Positions 1 through 11,204 are shown, counted from the stretch's first letter. The stretch is 64,000 bases of DNA from Haemaphysalis longicornis (GCA_013339765.2 CM023454.1:147559603-147623602); one strand, 5' to 3'. The notes: a model not told the origin generated them from the letters alone. Numbers and translations are program-made.

Positions 1-114
1 GAGGAGAGTCGTCCGTCACGTTCGCCGTCGCCAGCCCGCTATGCTTCGCCCACCCGTCGCGATTACAGAGGCTCCCCGACAAGGCGGTCTCCAAGTCCGC
101 GGCGGGGAAACTAA
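1..114 (+). CDS. Gypsy gag C-terminal tail (partial)
   Basis: Open in frame 1 from the window edge to TAA at 112-114. The 37 visible residues are rich in Ser, Arg and Pro (repeats like RSPSP and SPRR), as in the basic nucleic-acid-binding tail of gag proteins. It lies just before the protease frame, as expected for gag followed by pol in another frame. No zinc knuckle is visible; it would lie left of the window. Confidence 0.6.
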   Translation, partial: EESRPSRSPSPARYASPTRRDYRGSPTRRSPSPRRGN

Positions 115-3027
115 AGGGAGCAACCTTGGGAGGCAAGGTTGCTAGCGGCGGAAGCACTGAAGACCTCCCAGTACCATCGACGGCTGACGATGTTACGGCG
201 GCAAACAAGGAAGTCGACGCTATCACGAGTGCCGATCTTTTAGTCGCCATCGACGGACACGAGGTAACGGCACTTGTGGACACTGGAGCAAGTTATTCAA
301 TAGTGAGCCAGCAGCTCGTGGACCGACTAAGAAAAGTGAAGACACCATGGGACGGACCCCAAATTCGAACGGCCGGCGGCCACTTGATGACACCCGTGGG
401 TACATGCACCGCCAGAGTTAGAATAGGGGACAGTGATTACGTCGCGACCTTCGTAATCCTTCCTCAGTGCTGTAAGGACGTGATCCTGGGGATGGACTTC
501 CTTCAGGAGCACGATGCTGTGATAAACATCCGCGAACAGTTCGTCAGCTTTTCGAGGAAGGAGACCACCCCGGAAGGTCATGAACAACGCATACCTCTGC
601 GCACCATCGGCGACACTAGCGTGCCCCCACGGTCATGCGTGCTTGTTCGCGTTAAGCGCGACGACCTCTCCAGTGGCGATGGAATCGCGGAAGCTATCGG
701 CCCGCTTCTACTTCAGCATGGAATCGCTATCGCTCGGGGATTGGTCACCATTACGCGCGGTGTTACAGAGGTTCTGCTCACGAATTTCTCGAACGAGCGT
801 CGGGAAATCGCCGAAGGAACTACCGTGGCAGTATTTGAGGACGTCCCCGACACGACGGATTGCTTTGTGCTTCAGACCGACCCGACTCCCAAGGCGACGA
901 GCAAGCTTTCACTTGACGTTAACCCGCGCTTACCGCAAACAAAGCGAGAAAAGCTCTTGGAACTGTTGCACAGCTTCACCGACTGTTTCTCGTCAACGTC
1001 ACGCGTCCGACAAACTCCGCTCACAAAACACCGCATCATCACGGACGAATCTGAGCGCCCCGTTTACCAACATCCCTACCGCGTGTCACCAAAGGAGCGC
1101 GACGCGATACGGCGGCAGGTGCAACGAGATGCTCGCTGATGACGTCATTCAGCCTTCGAAAAGCCCCTGGGCGTCGCCAGTCGTTCTGGTGAAAAAAAAA
1201 GATGGCACCTTGCGATTCTGCGTCGACTATCGCAAACTCAATCAGGTTACGAAAAAGGACGTATATCCGTTGCCTCGGATAGATGACTCCCTTGACCGCC
1301 TGCGGCACGCTCATTACTTTTCGTCCATGGATTTGAAGAGCGGTTATTGGCAGATAGAGGTCGACGAGCGTGATCGTGAGAAGACCGCCTTCGTAACTCC
1401 CGGATGGGCTGTACGAGTTTAAGGTTCTTCCTTTTGGCTTGTGCTCCGCACCCGCAACTTTTCAGCGTATGATGGACACTGTTCTATCTGGCCTGAAGTG
1501 GCAAACGTGCCTTGTTTACCTAGATGACGTCGTCGTATTCTCAAATACATTCGAGGAACACCTAGAGCGACTGTCATCCGTCCTCCAGGCCATACGATCC
1601 GCTTCGCTCACACTCAAGCCGGAAAAGTGTCATTTCGGCTATGAGGAGCTGCTCTTTCTCGGCCACGTCGTTAGCAGCGCTGGAATTCGCGCCGACCCTG
1701 ACAAGCTTTCAGCTGTTTCTCGTTTCGAAACACCTACTGACAAAAAGTCCGTCCGGCGTTTCCTGGGCCTCTGCTCATACTATCGGCGATTCATTGCCAA
1801 TTTCGCCCACATTGCAGCCCCTCTCACGCGCCTTACTCGCAATGACGTCACTTTTGTCTGGTCCGCTGAACAGCAAGAAGCTTTCGAGCAGCTACGGCGT
1901 TGCCTGCAGACCCCACCTGTTTTAGGCCACTTCGACGAGGAGGCCGCCACTATGGTGCACACTGATGCCAGCAATGTGGGGCTAGGCGCTGTCCTCGTCC
2001 AATGGCAAGATGGTGCCGAACGAGCCATTGCCTACGCAAGCCGAACGCTGTCACGGGCCGAAAGAAATTACTCGGCCACCGAAAAGGAGTGCTTAGCGGT
2101 TGTGTGGGCCGTCCTAAAATTTCGACCGTACCTGTATGGCCGTGCGTTCAAAGTTGTAAGCGACCATCACTCGCTGTGCTGGCTTACAAACCTGAGAAAC
2201 CCGTCTGGCCGCTTGGCACGCTGGAGCCTCAGACTCCAAGAGTTTGATATGACCGTCGTCTACAAATCTGGTAAGCGACATTCAGATGCCGACTGCCTCT
2301 CGAGAGCGCCGGTCGGTAACGCGCCCGCTGATGACGATGACGTCGACGATGGACCATTGATTGGAGTCCTCAGTGCGGCCACCATTTCGGAACAGCAGCA
2401 GGAAGACCAATAACTGCTACCAGTGATCGACTTCTTGCAAGGCAAGGCCAACAGGCCGCCTAAGTCTTTTATTAGAGGTCTGCCAACATTCTGCCTTCGC
2501 AGCGGCGTGTTATACAAACGAAACTTTGCACCGAATGGCCGGCGTCACCTCCTCGTCGTTCCGTCACCCTTACGAAACGACATCTTGCAGGCATGTCATG
2601 ATGAGCCGTCCGCTGGCCACCTTGGTTACGCACGCACGCTTGCAAGAATCAAGAAGGCGTATTACTGGCCCAAGCTCTCGGCGAACGTGAGGCAGTACGT
2701 CCGAACTTGTCGCGACTGCCAGAGACGCAAGGCGCAGCCCGGCAGACCAGCCGGATTTCTCCAACCAATTCAAATTCCCCAAGTGCCGTTCCAGCAAGTG
2801 GGAATGGACCTCCTGGGCCCCTTTCCCACCTCTACAGCGGGAAACAGGTGGATAGCAGTCGCCACTGACTACTTGACCAAGTACGCCGAAACAAAAGCTC
2901 TTCCAAAGGCCACCGCGCTTGAAGTGGCACAGTTTTAAGTGCGAATGCACTTCTTAAGCGAGCCTGAAGCGTCCGCCGCCGTCCGCATTCCGCCGCCGTC
3001 CGCATAGCAACAGCTGCGGGTGCGCGC

Positions 3028-3482
3028 GCTCCTCGTCTTCCTTGGCAACGGGGGGAGATGGGCGCGCGCTGCCTGGCCGCTGACATGGCACATACCCACG
3101 TGGGGATTGGCCAGGAATCTCCTCGTCTTCCGTGGCAACGGGGGGAGATGGGCGCGCGCTGCCTGGCCGCTGACATGGCACATACCCACGTGGGGGATTG
3201 GCCAGGAATCTCCTCGTCTTCTTTGGCAACGGGGGGAGATGGGCGCGCGCTGCCTGGCCGCTGACATGGCACATACCCACGTGGGGGATTGGCCAGGAAT
3301 CGGGCGTGAGAAGGGCTAATGCACCCCGCGCTGCCTGGCCGCTGACATGGCACATACCCACGTGGGGGATTGGCCAGGAATCTCCTCGTCTTCTTTGGCA
3401 ACGGGGGGAGATGGGCGCGCGCTGCCTGGCCGCTGACATGACACATACCCACGTGGGGGATTGGCCAGGAATCGGGCGTGAG
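3028..3482. repeat. Tandem array of ~91-bp units
   Basis: Five head-to-tail units, the fourth shortened. Each full unit contains TCCTCGTCTTC, a GGCAACGGGGGGAGATGG block, CTGCCTGGCCGCTGACATGG, the palindrome CCCACGTGGG, and GATTGGCCAGGAATC. The units are nearly identical, so the array is young or homogenised. A linker GGGCGTGAGAAGGGCTAATG follows units 3 and 5. Copy 2 of the host element (55511-56014) has only the outer part of one unit, so the amplification happened within copy 1. All open frames here are by-products of the repeat. Confidence 0.9.
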
Positions 3483-3500
3483 AAGGGCTAATGCACCCGC

Positions 3501-3526
3501 TTAAAGGAGTACTGACACGAAATTTC
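3501..3526 (+). repeat. Isolated end of a TTAA-type element
   Basis: TTAA at 3501-3504 is followed by AGGAGTACTGACACGAAATT, matching the left end of the element at 52572 over about 22 bases before the two diverge. No matching right end is visible, so this is a relic end or a chance capture inside the tandem-array element. Confidence 0.6.
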
Positions 3527-4508
3527 AGAGCTGAGATCCGCTCTAGCAATCAAGTACAACGACAACACAAATAGGTGTCTGTGAATAAATGCATCTTTCT
3601 TTCTTTGTAGTTGTGTGTGTGTGTGTGTGTGTGATCTCTCTTTCGCGAACATTACCGAACCGCGCAAATTCAACTAATGCATTCGCACTTTCACATTCTT
3701 CCCCTCGGGGAAATGCGGGGAATTTTTCCTCACAAGGATAGTTCTCCGACATGGGGCTCCCAAAGTTGTTATTACGGACCGTGGAGCCGCATTTACCGCG
3801 AAACTTCTGCACGAAGTACTCACACTCAGCGGCACGTCTCAACGAAAAGCCAGTGCGTACCACCCTCAGACGAACGGTTTGACGGAACGGCTCAACAAAA
3901 CCATCGCCGACATGCTCAGCATGTACGCTGTTGTTGAACACCGGACCTGGGAAGCAGTCCTCCCCTACATCACCTTTGCATACAATACGGCCCAGCAGGA
4001 AACGACTCGAATGACACCGGTCACCCTCCTCTACGGCAGAGAAGCTACAACAATGCTCGACGCCATGCTGCTTCACGACATCACCGACGAATATGACATC
4101 TCCTCCCAGCAATTCATACAACGCGCTGAGGAAGCCCGGCAGCTTGCCCGCCTCCGCATCACCGAACACCAGCACCTGGACGCCTCCCGTTACGACCTTC
4201 GCCGCCGTCATGCGACGTTTGCACCGGGTGACCTTGTTTGGGTTTGGATACCCATTCGACGTCGGGGGTTATCGACGAAGCTTCTGCGCAATTATTTCGG
4301 GCCGTACAAGGTGCTTCGTCAACTTAGCGAAGTAACTTACGAGGTGGTACCCGAGAATTCTGGTGTTGCCGGTCGTCGTCGATCTCGACCAGAGACTGTC
4401 CATGTAGTGCGTTTGAAACCGTATGTTTCGCGCTAAGCCGACTTCACGACCATTCTGGCTTCGGACCCCTGTTGACAGTGATCTTAAGCATCGGGACGAT
4501 GCTATTCC

Positions 4509-4521
4509 GGGAGGGGGATAG
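4509..4521 (+). promoter_or_regulatory. Polypurine tract of the Gypsy element
   Basis: A purine run (GGGAGGGGGATAG) lies directly before the TG that opens the 3' LTR. This is where plus-strand DNA synthesis is primed in LTR retrotransposons. Confidence 0.65.
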
Positions 4522-4788
4522 TGTTACGTGTGTAACCAGCAACAGAGCGCAGACGCCAATCGTCCAGAGCCGGTGTGCGCCGTTCTGGCGTGTCTCCATC
4601 ATCCTCATCCTCATCATGGAAATCACAAGCATGCTCACCACCGCCTAAGCCGCGAAGAAGACGAGAACGTGCCCCTTCGTGAGCGCGTGTTCGTGGTGCG
4701 ACTGCTACCAGGCATAAGGCACAGGTTTCCCAAAATACACCCTCTTTTCTCTCTCCTGCTGGCCCTCATCAATTGTTGCACCGTGACA
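4522..4788 (+). repeat. Gypsy 3' LTR
   Basis: Starts TGTTACG right after the purine tract and ends CCGTGACA, giving TG...CA termini with short imperfect inverted ends; length 267 bp. The right edge is set independently: from 4789 the sequence matches 24764 onward, where no LTR is present. The first LTR is outside the window, so identity between LTRs cannot be judged. Confidence 0.75.
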
Positions 4789-7309
4789 ATATAAATGCTG
4801 GCACCGATAGTTAAAAAATGTGGCCGTTGTAATGTTAGCCTGTGTTTTTAATGCTTAAGTATATTTTACCGAGAACCTAAAATAATCGTCTAATACCTTG
4901 CGAAGAAACCAAAAACACGCCACTGGTCGCCTCAAAAAGGGGTGCATCAGCCCGAGTCCCGCAGCACAGACGCATTTCCGACACGCTGAAGCCATTAGGA
5001 TTTGGAGAAGGGTGCATGAAAGTGCAAAATTAAACAGCTGAATCATCCAGCTCTTCGTTTAACGACGACGATGGTTGAACGCGAAGCTTTCTTCGAGCGA
5101 AATCGAATGGGAAATAGTCAAACTCAAAGACGCTACAAAAGACCAAACTGCGTGCTGGTCAAATTCAAAGCTCAACTAGGCAAAGTTTAAATCCAGAAGG
5201 CAACCAAAGAAACCCACACGAGAAATCATTGCGATAAACCACCATTGTCGTTGGACGGAGGATTGCATGATTTTCCAAGCTTAGGTGACAGCTTGTAAAA
5301 CGACCGCAGCTTTCAGTTGTGAAACTGAAGTACAGGTTTTCAGCGCCCTCCATCTGTCATCCTTCAGCCACGCAGGCATTGTTTTTTAAAAAACCACTAA
5401 CCAACCAGCCAGCAATCATTGCAATTCTTGTAAAGCAATGTTTTTACACGACCAGCAATGATTTCTACCGTTATGCGGTATTTATTCTGTAAACGATACC
5501 CGATGACTGTAGTAAGCGTATTTCTCTGAAATTAAACACATTTCTACCGTAGTAAGAAGTTCGGGAAGCGTCGTCACCACAATTTCTGTTTTGAGGCAAA
5601 TCGTAGACGCCCCCCATTTCGCTTGTGCACGACGCCGTTTCGTCATCAACTCCCAAAACCAGCGCCGCAGCATTTCTGGTCGGCTGCACACACCGGCTTC
5701 GCAGGAGCATTTAGCTGCAATATATTCCTCGATGCGCCAATCTGCATGCAGGCATGTAAAATTTGCACGAAGGAACTGACTTCCGCTCCCAGCTTGACTT
5801 CCAGCTTGATTTCTGGATTGGTTCATTGATCGTCATCTGCTATTTGTAATAACTGAGTATGGGCGTATAATCACACACATGGCATGCCTCGTGAAGGTCA
5901 CCTCCACGCTCAAAATTTACTGATCTGGAAAAAAGTCATTGCGGGTATCTACGCTTTGCAAGCCGCACCGCAGCAGAACGACAGAAAGCATGCATGCACA
6001 ACAACGCTGCGCTGACCGCCACCGGCATTCCACTGACGTCCGGTTCGCCACGGGTGGCGCTGTTCGCTGAAGGGACGGTGGTGCCATACAACGGCCGCCC
6101 GGTCCCTATACCCATTAGAAAGCCTGGAAACTCGCTCAAAAGATTTTTCTCTCTTCCCCGGTCATGCCGGCGTTCTTCGACCTCTCGATTTACCTGATTA
6201 AGGCCATGTAGCGGCGGCTGTTGGCCGGTTTTCCGTCAGTTGCAGCAGCGAACGCAATCGATAGCAACTTTAAAAATAAAGAACAAAGCAGAAACGGAAG
6301 GCGTATCTGCTGCGATGAGCAAATCATGCAGTGCCGCTATGTGCTGGCGGTAACTGTAGCTTTAGCAATGTTTCCAGAGGCGAAGGAAAGAGTAAAATCG
6401 TTTATCGAAAGTGTTGATTGATTGATTGATTGATTGTAGGGTTTAACGCGCCGACGCTACACAGGCGATGAGAGACAGAGAGAGAGAGAGAAAAACTTTT
6501 ATTGATCGACTGGGGTTAGGGAAGCGTGGTGGCCGCCGGTTGGAGGTCGGCGGCGACGATGGCAGCTCGTTCCACCAAGGCGATCTGAACGCCCAGGTCG
6601 GAGCTACCCAACGCACCCTCCCATGCTCGTCACGGGTGATTAAAGGGAAGGGATTGGAGGACAGGCCCACATAGAGTTGGGAAGTGTGGGGCGCTCGCCA
6701 CATGCAGGGCAATGAGGTGAGGGGTAGAGGGAAGGGTGGATGTGATGGAGCACCGCCCTGCAGGAAAAGGAATGAACCTGTGAAGTCGCCAGGTGCGCGC
6801 TTGCTCATTGCTGAGCTGGGGATGCGCCGGGGGGTATTATCGGAGGGCGAGGCGGTAATGCGTGAGTATTTCATGATACGCAATTAGGCGGTCTCTGGCG
6901 ATCGGGCCCCGTGGTAAGGAACTAGGCTGGCTCCCGCTCGGATTGTGAATCCTCGAGCCGCGTCATGGGCCACCTCGTTCCCCCCTAGTCCCGAGTGCGC
7001 CGGGGTCCATAGCATTTCTACCGGGGAAGTTGGAGGATTTTTTGAGCGATAATTTTTGAGTGCCAGTGGCGAAATTTTGCACGGGCGAAATTTTGAACGG
7101 CCGTCTTTGAATCAGAGATTACGGTCGTGGCGGTCGGCCTTTGTGACAGGGCGAGCGCGATTGCCGCCTCCTCCGCCGTGGCAGGCAAGGGGTGCGAACT
7201 GTAAGGGAGCATAACGGGGGTCGTCCGGCTGATTCACGATGGCCAGAGCACAAGCATCGTGGTGACGGTATTCTGCCGCGTCCATAGGCGTCACTGAAGA
7301 GCCTGCGCT
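4789..7309. repeat. Long duplicated segment, copy 1
   Basis: Matches 24764-27304 along its whole length with scattered substitutions and small indels, roughly 97% identical by eye, in the same orientation about 20 kb apart. It comprises ~1.6 kb of unassigned DNA plus the 3' end of a minus-strand LINE joined at the same base in both copies. A shared LINE junction means the LINE inserted before the duplication. Copy 1 ends at a scaffold gap. No convincing gene in the 1.6 kb part. Alternative: redundant haplotype sequence placed twice by the assembler. Confidence 0.88.
6412..7309 (-). mobile_element. I/R1-type LINE, 3' end fragment (copy 1)
   Basis: Minus-strand reading gives the RNase H core (AEEAAIALALS, ISDSKTAVQ) and a degraded C-terminal region like that of the fuller copy at 26414-31794. 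The element's 3' end lies at a (TTGA)n tract, 6412-6436, with about five units; the other copy has two. Cut by the gap at 7310. Confidence 0.8.
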
Positions 7310-7409
7310 NNNNNNNNNNNNNNNNNNNNNNNNNNNNNNNNNNNNNNNNNNNNNNNNNNNNNNNNNNNNNNNNNNNNNNNNNNNNNNNNNNNNNNNNNNN
7401 NNNNNNNNN
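7310..7409. other. Scaffold gap (100 N)
   Basis: Exactly 100 N, the usual placeholder for a gap of unknown size. It truncates the LINE fragment to its left; sequence after the gap does not continue the LINE. Confidence 0.99.
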
Positions 7410-10008
7410 GCCACTTATCTTCTCATTGCCGCGCATGCAGACCTGATTGTGTCCCTGTGTTTGAGCGCACAGCCATCCTTTTGCGACATAAGAACCAGCA
7501 AACGCGAGAAAATTGTAGAAGCCAGCCACATCAGAAAAGCTGGTTCCGAATGTGTCAGTCATCCCTCTATCGCCCTGCTTAATCGAGAAGTCGCATATTT
7601 AGACGCACATTGAGTGCTATTTCGGTGCTTCTGGGAATGCGTGTTGGGGGTGGGAGGGGGGTCTTAATCCATGTATGATGCGGTTAATCTTTGCTGATTT
7701 TTTCGCCTTTCGTGCGCCTCAAAGTTCGTTTTGTGGTTTTGTTGTTACGGTTTTTTAGTATTTTCGGCTGAGTGCGCCAAGAACTGTGACGCATTGGGGG
7801 CGCGGCAATTGGGCGCTTGGGCATATAAAGCTTTGAATCGTGCAATAATAACCTAGTTGCGAGTGTGCGCTTGTGCCGTCTTCATGTGTTCTTGTCCTCG
7901 TTAATTTGCTCGCAGTTTATTTTTCGCAATGCATAATTACCAACTCGCCGAACTCGCAACCCTTTTACAGATCCTATACTCCGTAAAAATGAGTTGCCTG
8001 TCCTTTTAGGTACGGCAAAATCTCGCGCAGCGCATCATTCTGCCAGGGGGCCATATCCTAATGTCAATGCACACACTATGAAAGCAGCTTGCACTTAATG
8101 CGTCACATTGTCTGCTGATAAGCATTTTAGATTCGCCCCTCTCATCATCATTCACTTCGTGGAGATGGCGGGATTTTCTTTCATAGCTTGTTGTCACTGC
8201 AGTAATTAATAGCAGAATCAGTCCTACAAATCACAGAAACGGTTCGTTTCACGTTACACACTAACACACTTTGCACCACACGGAGGAACAATCGGTTGCA
8301 GTGATGAGGCATAAGGGTAACTTGTTGTTAAAGGGTCATTGAAGACAACCAGCAAGTTGATTTCAAACGGAAGTCGGACCTCCGCATAGCCATTTCAGCA
8401 TTGATTTAGTGCCAAGATGCCTTAAGTGCTGAGAAATCGCTGTTCAACTGCTCATCAAGCGTGACGCAAAACACGACTGCAGTCGCTGTTTGCATCAGAA
8501 TAAACTGGAAGCAAGTGAAGCAGCGGTGATTAATAGCAGTATACAAGCAACTGAATACAACATTACCACGTACCAAGCAGTTGGTCAGTTTCGGTCAAAT
8601 CGCTCATGCTTCCCCAAACTCCCCTGTCATTTGCCGTTCGAGACCACTAAGTAAAATGTTTCTCCATTGGACCTGTGATCAGTATTTAGGCTTCACTGAA
8701 GAAGAACATTGGCCTTTTGAGGCCTCGGAAGTTTTGGCGTCGAACGATTTTCTCATGCGTAGCTCGCATGCTCCCTTGGAAAGCGGTACTGCCACCCCAA
8801 GTATGGACGAGTAGCACCATCCAGCGGCAGCCAAGAAAGAAGTTGTGCGCGTCAGGCCACTTAAGCCCTTCCGGTGAAAACGTGTTTTTGCTAGTTTCAA
8901 CCTTATTTTTAAAAAAAAATGCCAGGTGTAAAAGGGGTATAATTGTGTTCCCCGTGAGCTAATCTATCAACCTAGAGAGACTTGCATTTTAACTTCACTG
9001 TCATTTAAAGTTGTGCTCGAGTATATTGTGCGGAAGTAATATCTTTTTTATTGCTGCAAAAGCCACGATGGTTATTGTACTGGCACTTGGTTTTATGAAG
9101 CCTTTGCATTCCTAATTTAAGTACTGAAATTCGCAGGGAACATGGCATAACAATTTTATTACTGTGCCGAATTATTAAGTTCGTTTAACCATAGTGTCTG
9201 TTTTGAATTTTACATGTGGGGCTTTTTTTTTTTGCTTTTTCAGGTAGATGTTCCTTTGACTCCCTGCCTGCATTCCGCGAAAGGGGAAATTAGCCTCCGC
9301 ATCGATGGCCAGAGTGTCTTGACTGCATCATCTTTACTGGGAGGACTGTGTAGTCTGTTTGCATCGTTCTTGTTTTCAACATTCAATATCCCAAGAAGGC
9401 ACACAGAGCTCTAACGTTTGTGGAACATGCCTTTTTGGACCTTGCCAGCACCAAACCACGTGTGAAGGATTTAGAACTAATTAACTTTTATCGCATCAAT
9501 ATCCCTCACCAATGTTTTATTTGTTTTCAATCCTGTAATCATTGGATAGTAGTTTAAAGAATTTCGTATTATGTTTCTGACGTTTTCTTTTTTTTTACTG
9601 AACAGGGGATATTTGATGGACCCTTCTGTATGCTGATAATACAGCTATCTTTTAGTGAAGCAATAATATTAACCAACTAATATAACTTGAAACAATTATC
9701 TAAATAATGTTGGCAACTGGTGCCAAATGAATCAACTCAAAATTATCGGAAAAACACGAATTACATGGCTTTTTCTTCTCACTCTGAAGAAGCTGTCGCG
9801 ATAGCACCCATTCTATTCTATATCCTTGCAATTAACTCCTCAGACTGGGTCACTTTTCTTGGCGCATTTGTGTATTTATCAAAACGCACTGGTATTTTCC
9901 GCAGCATATTTCTCGTTCTTTATATTACTCATTTATCCATTGCCATCTCATTGCTGTCTGTCTCCTACATCATTTATCTCTTGTGCCTTTACCATCTACA
10001 AAATGCTC
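7410..10008. other. Unassigned AT-rich DNA
   Basis: No gene recognised. A 77-codon plus-strand open frame at 8581-8814 has a protein-like composition but no known motif and starts at TTG. Several long T runs are present. It may be intron 1 of the Rab11-FIP-like gene whose first exon lies at 16.4-16.55 kb on the minus strand. Confidence 0.4.
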
Positions 10009-10024
10009 GTTACAAATGCTCGTT

Positions 10025-10491
10025 ACCACCAATTGAAAAAAAATTTTGTTGTAAACCACTGCAACCATTGTTTTCACTTTGTGTACTGAGTACTGATGCG
10101 TACTGATAAGTACTCACGCGTTCTCAATCCTCTAGTATTATATAATGATGTCACTTACAATGCCGTTGTGTTTGTGCCTATATGTTTTTCGCGTATTTCC
10201 AGTTCTTGTAGTAATATTGTATCTACAGTTTGTTCAACTAGCACACAGGTCGCTCATTTCACCACCAACTGAAATTTTTTTGTTGTTGTAAACCACTGCA
10301 ACCATTTTTTTCACTTTGTGTACTGAGTGCTGATGCGTTCTGATAAGTTCTGATAAGTACTGACGCGTTCTTGATCCGCTATTATTATATAATGATTTCA
10401 CTTACCATGTGGTTGTGTTTGCGCCTATCTTTGTTTTTCGCGTATTTCCAGTTCTTGTAGTAATATTAATTCTACGGTTTGTTCGACTAGC
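10025..10491 (+). repeat. Tandem duplication, ~225-bp unit
   Basis: Unit 1 (10025-10242) and unit 2 (10261-10491) share ACCACCAA, TTGTAAACCACTGCAACCAT, CACTTTGTGTACTGAGT, TATTATATAATGAT, TTTTTCGCGTATTTCCAGTT and a closing ACTAGC. They differ by many substitutions and a small internal duplication (TCTGATAAGT) in unit 2. A poly(A)-signal-like AATAAA lies about 150 bp downstream near 10640. Not recognised as a known element. Confidence 0.8.
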
Positions 10492-10659
10492 ATTCTATTG
10501 CTGTCTTCCATTCCTAACTGGCGTGTTTTTAGCAATTTACCATTTTTGCTTTCTTATAGGAGGTCGCCCTAAGTTTTTATTTCGGAGCCTCCTTGTGTAC
10601 ACCATGTACCATGTAAACTTGTATGCGAAAGTTCGTTTGAAATAAACCTGAAACCGAGC

Positions 10660-11170
10660 AAAACCGTGTGAAATCAGTACTCCCGCAGGGAACTAGAAAC
10701 TCTCCCTTGTGGCCTTGAAAAAACTCCTTTCGGAAGGCCTACAAAACCGCCCAAACTTTGCAAAACTCCATTCAAAAGAAATATATGCTTCCCTTGAACC
10801 TCCTAAAAACTCCCCTCGCGAGGCCTACAAAACGTAAAACTCCACGCAAAAGAAGTAAATGCTTCCCTTGAACCTCCTCAAAACGCCCCTAAAATAACAT
10901 AAATACTTCCCAAGGGAGCCATAATAAGCTCCTATTCAACCGCCTAAAAAGTCCATAAACATCACTTAAAAACGCCTTGAGGAAGTAAAGAATACTCCAT
11001 TTTGATCTCCTTAAATTCTCCCTAACATTTCTTAACACTCCCTAACTACCTCCTTTCTATCACCTAAAAACACCCTGTTTTGAGGAGGTAAACAAAACCT
11101 CCCTGTTCCATGTAGTAAAAAAAACTCCTACAAGGAGGATCACTAGAGGACAGGCGAAAAAGAACCTCTA
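10660..11170 (+). repeat. Degenerate CTCC/AAAA-rich repeats
   Basis: Repeated blocks such as GCTTCCCTTGAACCTCCT (twice, near 10788 and 10861), GAGGCCTACAAAAC and many AAACTCC motifs give a degenerate tandem texture with a period near 74 bp at its clearest part (10759-10893). No coding potential seen. Confidence 0.55.
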
Positions 11171-11204
11171 GGGAGTATATGGGTGGAAAAAAAGTTTAGA
11201 GTGA

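Larger units (their letters stand above)
2937..3722. mobile_element. Short non-autonomous element nested in Gypsy integrase (copy 1)
   Basis: The integrase reading frame is cut after GCACAGTTTT and resumes at TTTTTCCTCAC, giving a four-base T duplication. One end starts AAGTGCGAATGCAC; the other reads, in reverse complement, TTCCCCGCATTTCCCCG. The same two ends, and the adjoining internal sequence including a CACACA stretch and ACAACTACAAAGAAAG, recur in copy 2 at 55511-56014, which also sits in a four-base A/T duplication. The ends are not simple inverted repeats of each other, though AAGTGCGAATGCA also occurs inverted about 35 bp inside the other end. No transposase is present. Superfamily not recognised. 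Confidence 0.75.
126..4436 (+). pseudogene. pol: Gypsy pol polyprotein, broken (PR-RT-RH-IN)
   Basis: Protease: DTGAS active site at 279-293. The RT begins after a frameshift near 1123 (segment with KKKDGTLRFCVDYRKLN), then shifts again near 1402 before the catalytic YLDD at 1517-1528. RNase H follows (HTDAS, ATEKE, SDHHS, DADCLSRAP), to an in-frame TAA at 2411-2413. Reading resumes in the same frame with the integrase HHCC zinc finger (GHLGYART ... CRDCQRR) and the first catalytic Asp at 2807-2809. A foreign insertion (2937-3722) follows; the second Asp (3777-3779, ITDRGA) and the Glu (3885-3887, NGLTERLN) lie beyond it. A GPY module (FGPYKV) and VHVVRLKPY end the protein at 4436. A dead copy; family assignment is firm. 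Confidence 0.92.
1..4788 (+). mobile_element. Ty3/Gypsy LTR retrotransposon, 3' part, decayed
   Basis: The 3' part of a Ty3/Gypsy element: end of gag, a full set of pol domains in Gypsy order (protease, RT, RNase H, integrase), a purine tract and a 3' LTR. The 5' LTR and most of gag lie left of the window. At least two frameshifts, one nonsense codon and a 786-bp insertion in the integrase show it can no longer make its own pol. The domain order with integrase after RNase H separates Gypsy from Copia. The right end abuts exactly the point where a segment shared with 24764-27304 begins, so the element probably inserted into one copy of that repeat. Confidence 0.9.

Noticed and set aside
3028..3482. 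CRISPR-like regular repeats
   Set aside because: Units are contiguous with no unique spacers, the DNA is eukaryotic, and no cas genes occur.
3020..3491. Several repetitive open frames on both strands
   Set aside because: All arise from the ~91-bp tandem array, whose period lets frames stay open; no independent coding evidence.
6000..6200. 67-codon ORF conserved in both duplicate copies (also at 25989-26192)
   Set aside because: Conservation is explained by recent duplication of the whole segment; differences are not biased to silent sites as far as can be seen.
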